A program made the translations under genes and the position numbers. From positions 62,001-126,000 of the forward strand of contig CAMWKH010000002.1 of NCBI GenBank assembly GCA_947174805.1: DNA of 64,000 nucleotides, read 5' to 3'. Source of the stretch: an uncultured Roseburia sp. (GTDB lineage: Bacteria; Bacillota; Clostridia; Lachnospirales; Lachnospiraceae). Positions 52,798 through 61,697 of this stretch are shown one piece after another (within the stretch, counting starts at the first letter, position 1; each line of letters opens with the position of its first letter). The notes beneath the pieces are model-generated. The model searched no databases. It worked only from the letters and a program-made list of their open reading frames with translations, and had not been told where the DNA came from.

Positions 52798-54918
52798 CTA
52801 AGCCAGTACAAAATTTATGGTGCGCAGAAGTTTATCCGTGGATTCCACCTTTACGCTGACTTTCTGCCCCAGTTTATAATGCTTATTTTTTGCCTCTCCC
52901 ACCAACTCATAAGAAGATTCATAATAGACATAATAGTCGTCATCCAGGGAGGCGATATGAACAAGCCCCTCAATCGTGTTGGGCAGTTCCACATACATCC
53001 CCCAGGCCGTGACCCCGGAAATCACCCCTTCAAAAATTTCCCCAATATGCCCTTCCATATACTCTACTTTTTTCATCTTCTCTGTCTCGCGCTCCGCCTC
53101 GTCTGCCCGCCTTTCCATCTCACTGGAATGTTTTGCCACCTCCGGCAGAATCTTTTCATAGTGGGACAGCCGTTTATCACCCATTTTCCCCCGCAGGCTC
53201 TCTTTGATAATCCTGTGGATTTGCAAATCAGGATAGCGCCGGATAGGGGAGGTAAAATGGCAGTAATAGGAAGTTGCCAGCCCGAAATGCCCTATACTCA
53301 TGGTAGTATATTTTGCCTGTTTCATAGACCGCAGGGTGAGGCGGCTGATTAACGGCTCCTCCGGGGAACCCTCAATTTTTCCCAGGAGTTTCTGCAGTTC
53401 CTTGGGGTGGACTTCCTCCTGCCCCACATGCATGGAATACCCGAAATTATTGATAAATGCAGCTAATTTCCGAATTTTCTCCTGATCCGGAGTGTCATGG
53501 CTGCGGAACACAAAGGGAATCTGCTGCCAGAAAAAATCCTCCGCCACTGTCTCATTGGCAATGAGCATAAAATCCTCGATTATTTTTGTGGCCACATTCC
53601 GCTCATAGGGCTTGATTTCCTGGGGATGTCCGTTTTTATCCAAAATAATTTTCGTCTCAGGGAAATCAAAATCCACAGAACCGCGTTTCATTCTTTTTTT
53701 CCGAAGAATAGCCGCAAGTTCCTCCATCATCTGAAACATGGGCACAAAATCCTCGTACTCTTTTAGTAACGCCTCGTCCTTGTCCACAAGAATTTTCTTT
53801 ACATTTGTGTAGGACATACGGCGGTTTACCTGTACCACCGTCTCACTGATTTTGTGGTCAATCACTCTTCCCTTCTCATCTATGGTCATAATACAGCTGA
53901 GAGCCAGTCGGTTTTCCCCCTGATTTAAAGAACAGATACCGTTGGAAAGGGCATGGGGGAGCATAGGAATCACCCGGTCCACAAGGTATACGCTGGTGCC
54001 CCGCTTCAATGCCTCCACATCCAAAGCACTGTGCTCCTGGACATAGTTTGTCACGTCTGCAATATGGACGCCCAGGATATACACATCCCCCTCCTTTGTC
54101 AGGGTGATGGCATCATCCAAATCTTTGGCATCCTCCCCGTCTATGGTAACCATCTGCCAATCCCGGATATCCATCCGCCCTGCCATGTCCGCCTGGGTCA
54201 CCTCTTTTGCCACCCGCTCTGCCTGGTTTAGCACTTTCTGTGGAAATTCCATGGGAAGATCGTAAGCCCGCACCAGAGACAAAATATCTGTTCCCGGATC
54301 ATTGATATGGCCTATAATCTCCACCACTTTTCCCTCAGGTTTTTTATCCCCGCTGCCGTAATCCGTAATTTCCACCACGACTTTATGACCGCTTACAGCT
54401 CCCTTGGAACGCTCCACAGGCACAAAAATATCGCTGCCGATTTTAGGGTCGTCGGGCACTACAAAGCCAAAGTTTTTGCTGGGCTCATATGTGCCCACAA
54501 CCTTTGTCAGCCCCCTTTTTAAAATTTTCTCAACTTTTCCCTCTCTCCGCTTTCCTCCGGATGCTGGAAACAGACTAATTGTCACCTCGTCCAAGTGAAG
54601 GGCACCGCCGGTATCATCTGGAGAGATAAAAATATCCTCTTCCTCCCCCTCCACCGTGACAAATCCAAACCCCTTCTGATTTGCGGTAAATGTGCCGGAG
54701 AGATATTTTTTCTCCGCCTTCACATATTTTCCCTTTTTGGAAATTTCAATTTTACCCTCCGAAACAAGAATCTCCAAAACCTCCCGCAAAGACTCCCGCT
54801 CCTCCTTGGGAACAGAGAGAATCATAGCTATCTCTTTTGCCTTCATAGGCACATACAGCTCATCACAGATAAAGTCATATATGGTTTTTTTCCGCTTTTC
54901 CAATTGTTCCTTATTCAT
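52798..54918 (-). CDS. rnr: Ribonuclease R
   Basis: 706 aa 3'-5' exoribonuclease. In order: winged-helix-like start (KTIYDFICDELYVPMKAKEIAMIL), two cold-shock domains (GTFTANQKGFGFVTVEGEEEDIFI; KNFGFVVPDDPKIGSDIFVP), RNB catalytic domain (TIDGEDAKDLDDAITL with metal aspartates; HYCHFTSPIRRYPDLQIHR), and a C-terminal S1 domain (GVISGVTAWGMYVELPNTIEGLVHI). Degrades structured RNA and, with SmpB-tmRNA, the mRNAs of stalled ribosomes. A hairpin lies directly upstream of its ribosome site. Confidence 0.97.
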   Translation of the reverse strand: MNKEQLEKRKKTIYDFICDELYVPMKAKEIAMILSVPKEERESLREVLEILVSEGKIEISKKGKYVKAEKKYLSGTFTANQKGFGFVTVEGEEEDIFISPDDTGGALHLDEVTISLFPASGGKRREGKVEKILKRGLTKVVGTYEPSKNFGFVVPDDPKIGSDIFVPVERSKGAVSGHKVVVEITDYGSGDKKPEGKVVEIIGHINDPGTDILSLVRAYDLPMEFPQKVLNQAERVAKEVTQADMAGRMDIRDWQMVTIDGEDAKDLDDAITLTKEGDVYILGVHIADVTNYVQEHSALDVEALKRGTSVYLVDRVIPMLPHALSNGICSLNQGENRLALSCIMTIDEKGRVIDHKISETVVQVNRRMSYTNVKKILVDKDEALLKEYEDFVPMFQMMEELAAILRKKRMKRGSVDFDFPETKIILDKNGHPQEIKPYERNVATKIIEDFMLIANETVAEDFFWQQIPFVFRSHDTPDQEKIRKLAAFINNFGYSMHVGQEEVHPKELQKLLGKIEGSPEEPLISRLTLRSMKQAKYTTMSIGHFGLATSYYCHFTSPIRRYPDLQIHRIIKESLRGKMGDKRLSHYEKILPEVAKHSSEMERRADEAERETEKMKKVEYMEGHIGEIFEGVISGVTAWGMYVELPNTIEGLVHIASLDDDYYVYYESSYELVGEAKNKHYKLGQKVSVKVESTDKLLRTINFVLA

Positions 54919-54934
54919 AAATACTCCTTTTCAA

Positions 54935-54964
54935 CATGTTCTGCACCAAGACCGCCAGAACATG
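54935..54964 (-). promoter_or_regulatory. Leader hairpin upstream of rnr
   Basis: A perfect 9-bp stem CATGTTCTG / CAGAACATG with a 12-nt loop ends 16 bp before the rnr start codon, just upstream of AAAGGAG. Not followed by T; more likely a translational or stability element than a terminator. Confidence 0.5.
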
Positions 54965-54966
54965 AA

Positions 54967-54998
54967 AAGAGACTGCCGCAATCCCACGACAGTCTCTT
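54967..54998 (-). terminator. Terminator of secG
   Basis: AAGAGACTG and CAGTCTCTT form a 9-bp stem with a partly paired 14-nt loop, followed on the minus strand by TTC. It lies 6 bp past the secG stop and before the rnr leader hairpin. Confidence 0.65.
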
Positions 54999-55004
54999 AT
55001 GTTC

Positions 55005-55244
55005 CTAAAATATATTGGTATTCAACACGGCTGCAATCACCAGAAACAAAATCACCATAAGTCTGGTGGCCTTTACCAAAATACCTTCCATAGAACGTCC
55101 CTTATTTTTGCCCCAATATGTGTCCGCCGCACCTGCAATGGCCCCAAGTCCTGCAGATTTGCCCTCCTGAAGCAAAACAATCACTGTCAATGCCAAAGAT
55201 AATACTATAAAAACTACTGTTAAAATCGTCTTAACAACTGCCAC
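55005..55244 (-). CDS. secG: Protein translocase subunit SecG
   Basis: 79 aa; the start is GTG at 55244 with GGAGGGA upstream. Two hydrophobic segments flank the conserved EGKSAGLGAIAGAADTYWGKNKGRSMEG loop, the family hallmark. It assists protein movement through SecYE in the membrane. secG next to rnr and smpB is a common Firmicutes order. Confidence 0.95.
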   Translation of the reverse strand: MAVVKTILTVVFIVLSLALTVIVLLQEGKSAGLGAIAGAADTYWGKNKGRSMEGILVKATRLMVILFLVIAAVLNTNIF

Positions 55245-55319
55245 GAATCTTCCCTCCTGCTAAACACTATTTTACCACACTTTACTAAGAATATCACATA
55301 TTACAATATTTTTCAACCA

Positions 55320-58187
55320 TTAATTTTCCAGCCACTTATTCAGCGCATTCATAAGCTGGGAAAAATCCAGTGGTTTTGCAATGTGCTGGTTCATCCCCGC
55401 ATTCATGGCAGTCTGTACATCCTCCGCAAAGGCATTGGCTGTCATAGCGATAATGGGAATCTTTTTCAGGTCTTTTCTGTCTGTGGCACGGATTGCCCTG
55501 GCTGCCTCATAGCCGTTCATCACAGGCATCTGGACATCCATGAATACAAGGTCGTAATACCCAGGTTCGATATCAATCAAAGTGTTCACCGCCTGGCTTC
55601 CATCCCATACATGGTCCACCATAAGCCCTGTGCTCTCTAAAATTTCCTGTGCAATCTCCGCATTAATCTCATTGTCCTCCACCAAGAGCACACGCCTTCC
55701 GGTAAAATCCTGCCGGCTTTCCTGCTCCTGCTCCTTTTCCCCGGAGATTTCCTCTCCCACAAGACTGCGGAAGAGATACAGCAATCTGGACTTAAACAAA
55801 GGCTTGCTGATAAATGCATCCACCCCTGCCGCCCTGGCCTCCATCTCGATTTCCGTCCAGTCATAGGCGGAGAGAATAATAATCGTAACATCATCCCCCA
55901 CCAGTCTTCGGATTTCCTTTGCCGTGGCAGCACTGTTCATTCCAGACATCTGCAATCCCAGAATCACAGCAAAATATTGGGTGCCAGACTCTATGGCCGC
56001 TCTGACTTTTTCTACCGCTTCCTCCCCGGTCAGCGCCCACTCACTGCTCATCCCAAGTTCCTTTAACATCTGGCAGGCGCTCTCGCAGGCATCTCTCTCG
56101 TCATCCGCCACAAGAACCGGGAGATTTAAAAACTGTTCATAATTCACTTCCGACACTTCCTGAAGCTTTAAGTAAATGGTCACTATAAACTTTGACCCCT
56201 TGCCAAGCTCACTCTCCACTTTTACATCCCCGCCCATCATGCGGATAATGTTCAGAGTGATAGCCAATCCCAGACCTGTCCCCTGAACCTTATTGTGGCT
56301 GGATTCATCTGCCCTGGAAAAAGGCTCAAAAATATGCTCCAAAAATTCCGGCGACATGCCGATTCCGTTGTCCTCAAAGACAAACTCATAGCAGCCTACC
56401 TTGGGCTGATTCGTAACTTTTTCTGATATGGTAAGAGAAATCTTTCCATGTTCCGGGGTATATTTCACCGCATTCCCCATGATATTTACAAATGCCTGCT
56501 GAATATGCAGTCTATCCCCCACCACGTCCTCGTGTTCCACATTCTGGATAGCCACTTTCAGCTCATGGCCCTTGGCATCCAGCTGGGGACGCACCATAAC
56601 CAAAAGATTGTCAATAAGCTCCGGAAGATTAATCTCCTCCTCCGTAAGTTCCATTTTTCCAGACTCAATCTTGCTCATATCCAGAACTTCATTAATCAAT
56701 GTCAAAAGATGTTTGCTGGAACTTGTCACCTTGGCCAGGCAATCCGCCACCCGTTCTTTGTCGTCCAGATGAGTTGCCGCAATGGCCGTCATTCCGATAA
56801 TGGCATTCATGGGAGTCCTGATATCATGGCTCATGTGGGAGAGGAAATCAGATTTCGCCTGATTTGCCCGGTTAGCGGCCTCATAGGCGTCTTTTAAAGC
56901 CTGCTTAGACTTTTGTTCCATCATTCTCTCTTCCGTGATATCCACGGCACTTACAAAAGCAAGAACGTGGCCGTTTTCGCTGTTCTCTGATAAAAGCGCG
57001 GTAATCCTGGTATATTTGTCCTCAGAAGGATTACTGTATTCCAATTCCAATCTGGACTCGCCCTGCCGGAAACGTGAAATCACTTCCTCACAGTTTAAGG
57101 TATCTGCCACGTTGGCATGTAAAAACCGCGGGGACATGACACGTATCCACTCCTGAATCATCAAATCAAATCTTGCGGGCACTGAAAGTTCCAGTTCGCG
57201 CAAAAGATTAAATCCCTGTTTTGTGATAAATTCCCGCCGAATAATCCCCTCCGTCACATCAAAGGAGAAAGAAAACTCACAGTTTGCCATCAGGGCATCC
57301 CTGTACTGCTTCCTTTCCTGGGATAAAAGATCCGTCAATGCGGATTGTTCCGTAATGTCCAAAAGGGAACTTAAGATAAAACGTGTGCCGTCGTCAAACT
57401 CCAGCAGTTTTGTGTGGGCCTGAATCTTATAAATCTCCCCGTCCTTCATACGGGTACGGAACACGTAGGTAACGCCGTCTCCTGATTCCTTAAGAAGCCG
57501 GATCACAGACTGGATTTCCCCAAAATCTTCCTCCACCACCTTATCTCTTGTCAGGTGATGAAATACTCCCTCCACAGACTCCTGCTCAATCCCGAAAAGC
57601 CTTTTGGCCTCCTCATTCATCATCAAAACCGTATGGTCCGGGATGCTGTAAGCCAGCACGCCGGAATTTAATGAACCCACCATCTGTGCCAGCATATCCA
57701 GGGTATTTTTAATCTTCATGTTTCCTTTTTCCACCTCTGTCACATCCTGGAGCAGGCTGTAATAGAGATAATATCCGTGAGGGTCAAGAACCTTCATCCC
57801 ACTGTCCAAAATCCATTTCAGAGTTCCGTCTTTCGCCCTAACACGGTATTTAACGGCATAGGTATCTCCCACTTTGAAATCCTTCCGTTTGTGCATCACA
57901 AGAAGATGCCTGTCAGGGGTATAACAGTTATCCAAGGTGTTCCCCCCGGAAACTTCCATATATTCATCCACCGTGTAACCCTGAATGGCAGCTGCTGATT
58001 CGCTCACATATTTAATAGAAAGCTTTTCATCATCCTGGCTGATTTTGATTCCCCCTGTAACCCCATGGAGCACTGTCTCCAACAAAAGTTTCAACTCCGC
58101 ATTCTTGTCTATATGCTGTCTGAAGATCTTACGCTCCCTCTCGATTTCTCTTTGTACCCTCTCTTCTAAGTGTTTTTCTCCCTGCAT
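55320..58187 (-). CDS. Hybrid sensor histidine kinase with PAS domains and two receivers (first one disabled)
   Basis: About 955 aa from MQGEKHLEERV (GAGGG upstream; an ATG eight codons earlier would be nearly leaderless). No membrane segment. Order: coiled-coil start, PAS (ESAAAIQGYTVDEYME), PAS (LAYSIPDHTVLMMNEEAKRLFG), a third sensor-like region, HisKA (DFLSHMSHDIRTPMNAIIGM), HATPase (NAVKYT, EDNGIGM, GTGLGLAI), receiver 1 (near 690-800) and receiver 2 (near 820-950). Receiver 1 has VILGLQM where the phospho-accepting Asp belongs (GGA codon at 55956-55958). Receiver 2 has VFMDVQMPVMNG intact. Cytosolic sensor of unknown signal. Confidence 0.9.
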   Translation of the reverse strand: MQGEKHLEERVQREIERERKIFRQHIDKNAELKLLLETVLHGVTGGIKISQDDEKLSIKYVSESAAAIQGYTVDEYMEVSGGNTLDNCYTPDRHLLVMHKRKDFKVGDTYAVKYRVRAKDGTLKWILDSGMKVLDPHGYYLYYSLLQDVTEVEKGNMKIKNTLDMLAQMVGSLNSGVLAYSIPDHTVLMMNEEAKRLFGIEQESVEGVFHHLTRDKVVEEDFGEIQSVIRLLKESGDGVTYVFRTRMKDGEIYKIQAHTKLLEFDDGTRFILSSLLDITEQSALTDLLSQERKQYRDALMANCEFSFSFDVTEGIIRREFITKQGFNLLRELELSVPARFDLMIQEWIRVMSPRFLHANVADTLNCEEVISRFRQGESRLELEYSNPSEDKYTRITALLSENSENGHVLAFVSAVDITEERMMEQKSKQALKDAYEAANRANQAKSDFLSHMSHDIRTPMNAIIGMTAIAATHLDDKERVADCLAKVTSSSKHLLTLINEVLDMSKIESGKMELTEEEINLPELIDNLLVMVRPQLDAKGHELKVAIQNVEHEDVVGDRLHIQQAFVNIMGNAVKYTPEHGKISLTISEKVTNQPKVGCYEFVFEDNGIGMSPEFLEHIFEPFSRADESSHNKVQGTGLGLAITLNIIRMMGGDVKVESELGKGSKFIVTIYLKLQEVSEVNYEQFLNLPVLVADDERDACESACQMLKELGMSSEWALTGEEAVEKVRAAIESGTQYFAVILGLQMSGMNSAATAKEIRRLVGDDVTIIILSAYDWTEIEMEARAAGVDAFISKPLFKSRLLYLFRSLVGEEISGEKEQEQESRQDFTGRRVLLVEDNEINAEIAQEILESTGLMVDHVWDGSQAVNTLIDIEPGYYDLVFMDVQMPVMNGYEAARAIRATDRKDLKKIPIIAMTANAFAEDVQTAMNAGMNQHIAKPLDFSQLMNALNKWLEN

Positions 58188-58222
58188 CTCTTCCCTCACC
58201 TTTGCGTTCATTATGCATTACT

Positions 58223-58251
58223 ATTATAAACTGATAAGAATTGAAATACAA
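58223..58251 (-). promoter_or_regulatory. Promoter of the hybrid kinase gene
   Basis: Minus strand TTGTAT, 17 bp, TATAAT (58223-58228), lying in the 67-bp gap after enolase, so the kinase need not depend on eno transcription. Confidence 0.65.
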
Positions 58252-58278
58252 GGGAGAATACACAAGAAAAACCAGCTT

Positions 58279-59607
<1,329 letters not shown>

Positions 59608-59662
59608 CTAATACCGCAAGCCAAATAAGTATGCTCTGGAGTATAGTATGTACAGACAAAAC

Positions 59663-59693
59663 GAAAAAGATGCCAAATTCAGGCATCTTTTTC
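59663..59693. terminator. Terminator of eda (bidirectional shape)
   Basis: A 12-bp perfect stem GAAAAAGATGCC / GGCATCTTTTTC with a 7-nt loop lies 32 bp past the eda stop, with T-rich sequence beyond on the minus strand. Confidence 0.8.
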
Positions 59694-59725
59694 AAGTATA
59701 TATAAATTTAGGATTAGGAATTGGC

Positions 59726-60691
59726 TTATTTATTCTGGGTCAGATGTACGGCAAATCCGCCAATTTCGTCATTAAAATAGATAAATTTCAAAGTACCGTC
59801 CTCATCAAACTGTTTGGAGGACTCGTCAAAGGTAAATCCCCGTTTTTCCAGGTGATATACTGCACGGTCCACATAGTTGGTTCCCACTGCAATATGCCCA
59901 TTTTTGCCCCTGCCCTGGCCTTTCATCACTTCAATCATCTGATTTACAAAAATGGAGCTGTTCCCCTCCGCTTTCTCCACCCCGAAGATAGAAGCAAATT
60001 TGTCTGCCTGGCTCACGGCATCTTCTTCCTTCTCATTGTTGATTCCCACATGTTTGATGGTAAATCCAAGCATGGTAGCCACAGCTTCTCTTGTCAGCTT
60101 TGTGATTCCCGCCCAGTCTTTTGCCTTCACCATATCCCCGTTTACCATCCAGCTTCCGCCGCATGCGATAATCTTTTTGAAGTCCAGGTAACTAGTAATA
60201 TTCTTCGCACTGATTCCGCCGGTGGGCATAAATTTTATCTTATTGTAGGGCGCAGACATAGCTTTAATCACGGGAAGCCCGCCGTTGGCCTCCGCCGGGA
60301 AAAACTTAACTACATCAAGCCCCAGCTCAATGGCCTGCTCCACATCGCTGGGATTTGCACATCCCGGTGTGATGGGAATATTTTTCTCCACGCAATATTT
60401 TACCACCTTGGGATTTAACCCCGGACTTACAATAAATTTTGCCCCTGCATTTACTGCCCTGTCCACCTGGTCTGTGGTAAGTACTGTGCCAGCCCCCACC
60501 AACATCTCCGGGAACTTACTTGCCATAATTCGGATGGATTCTTCTGCCGCCTCTGTCCGGAATGTCACTTCTGCACAGGGAAGCCCCCCCTCAATCAATG
60601 CCTTTGCCAAAGGTTCTGCGTCACCTGCATCATTTAATGCAATGACAGGAATGATACCGATTTTAGAAAACTCTTCTAATACCTTGTTCAT
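59726..60691 (-). CDS. eda: KDPG/KHG aldolase fused to a C-terminal VOC-like domain
   Basis: 321 aa. Residues 1 to about 205 are the class I aldolase: GIIPVIALNDAGDAEPLAKALIEGGLPCAEVTFRT with the catalytic Glu region, GAGTVLTTDQVDRAVNAGAKFIVSPG, and the Schiff-base lysine in VVKFFPAEANGG. It splits 2-keto-3-deoxy-6-phosphogluconate to pyruvate and glyceraldehyde 3-phosphate. From about 210, MLGFTIKHVGIN..., NGHIAVGTNYVDRAVYHLEKRG and FIYFNDEIGGFAVHL look like a vicinal-oxygen-chelate (glyoxalase-type) module. The usual enzyme is about 210 aa, so this is a fusion. It completes the hexuronate route; KDG kinase is not in the window. Confidence 0.92.
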   Translation of the reverse strand: MNKVLEEFSKIGIIPVIALNDAGDAEPLAKALIEGGLPCAEVTFRTEAAEESIRIMASKFPEMLVGAGTVLTTDQVDRAVNAGAKFIVSPGLNPKVVKYCVEKNIPITPGCANPSDVEQAIELGLDVVKFFPAEANGGLPVIKAMSAPYNKIKFMPTGGISAKNITSYLDFKKIIACGGSWMVNGDMVKAKDWAGITKLTREAVATMLGFTIKHVGINNEKEEDAVSQADKFASIFGVEKAEGNSSIFVNQMIEVMKGQGRGKNGHIAVGTNYVDRAVYHLEKRGFTFDESSKQFDEDGTLKFIYFNDEIGGFAVHLTQNK

Positions 60692-60737
60692 AGTAATCTC
60701 CTTTTCCTGAAAATAGTTGTCGTGTAAAAACCCTCTT

Positions 60738-60812
60738 GTTTCACATTATGAAACCAAGTTTCATAAAATGAATTTTATAAAACGATTATAACATTATTCT
60801 GGCAAATGTCAA
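60738..60812 (-). promoter_or_regulatory. eda promoter with IclR operator sites
   Basis: Minus strand TTGACA (60807-60812), 16 bp, TATAAT (60785-60790). Downstream lie a 17-bp palindrome GTTTCATAATGTGAAAC (60738-60754, minus strand) and a weaker copy GTTTCATAAAATGAATT (60758-60774, plus strand). Both fall between promoter and gene, suiting repression. Confidence 0.75.
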
Positions 60813-60858
60813 CCTGTTTATTCCAAGAGTTTCATATTGATTCCCTCCAAAATGCATC

Positions 60859-60905
60859 TTGCCATACTTCCCCTGTTATGATATATTAGTTCCATAATGT
60901 GGAAC
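60859..60905 (+). promoter_or_regulatory. IclR gene promoter with its own operator
   Basis: TTGCCA (60859-60864), 17 bp, TATATT (60882-60887), then the 17-bp palindrome GTTCCATAATGTGGAAC (60889-60905) over the transcription start. The last matches the eda site except for one compensating base pair. Confidence 0.7.
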
Positions 60906-60923
60906 AGAAAGGAAAACACTGCC

Positions 60924-61694
60924 ATGGAAGAAAAAAATCCAATCCAGTCAGCACAGCGAATCTTTCAGGTTATGGAACTTCTTGCAGAAAAAGGGGAAAT
61001 GGGATTATTGGAACTCAGCCAGGAACTGCATCTCAACAAAAGCACGGTACACCGTATGCTCTCCTCTCTGATTTTTATGGGATATGCCGCACAAAAAGAA
61101 GATACCCAGAAGTACAAACTGACCTTTAAACTGGTGACTATGGCGGGAAAACTTTTGGAGCATACCAATATTCTTCCCATTGCAAGGCCCTATTTAGAGC
61201 ATCTGTCCCGCTTTTCTGGAGAAACCGTTCATCTGGTGCAGCGGGAAAACAGCAACATCCTCTACATTGACAAAGTGGAGGCAAACGTGGGTTCCATCCG
61301 CATGGTGTCCCATGTAGGCATGGCTTTTCCCATGTACTGCTCCGGCGTGGGCAAGGCTATTATGGCTACCATGGAGGAGGAGGAACTGGCCCGAATCTGG
61401 AATGAGAGTAAAATAGAAAAAAAGACAGAGCATACCATCACGGATTTTCATGAGCTCAGAAAAGTCTTAGAGCAGGTGAAAAAGCAAGGGTATGCCCTGG
61501 ATAATGAGGAAAATGAACTGGGGGTGCGGTGTATCGCCGCCTGCATCTACGACTACCACAGGAAAGTCAAATATGCTTTTTCTGTCTCCGGCCCCATCAG
61601 CCGTCTGACAGACGGGCGTATCCATGAACTCTCCCGGGAAGTCTTAAAAGTAAAGCGGGAATTATCCGGTGAACTGGGATATCAGGGAGAATAA
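60924..61694 (+). CDS. IclR-family regulator (KdgR-like)
   Basis: 256 aa from MEEKNPIQSAQRIFQVM with AAAGGA upstream. Winged HTH: MGLLELSQELHLNKSTVHRMLSSLIFMGYA. Effector domain: RPYLEHLSRFSGETVHLVQRENSNILYIDKV, PMYCSGVGKAIMA, YALDNEENELGVRCIAACIYD and FSVSGPISRL are family signatures. Divergent from eda, with matching palindromes on both sides, it most likely represses eda and itself until a KDG-type intermediate appears. It ends 3 bp from the convergent GGDEF gene. Confidence 0.92.
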   Translation: MEEKNPIQSAQRIFQVMELLAEKGEMGLLELSQELHLNKSTVHRMLSSLIFMGYAAQKEDTQKYKLTFKLVTMAGKLLEHTNILPIARPYLEHLSRFSGETVHLVQRENSNILYIDKVEANVGSIRMVSHVGMAFPMYCSGVGKAIMATMEEEELARIWNESKIEKKTEHTITDFHELRKVLEQVKKQGYALDNEENELGVRCIAACIYDYHRKVKYAFSVSGPISRLTDGRIHELSREVLKVKRELSGELGYQGE

Positions 61695-61697
61695 AAT

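Noticed and set aside
59648-60418. 256-aa plus-strand ORF
   Set aside because: Antisense shadow of the eda fusion gene; begins inside the eda terminator.
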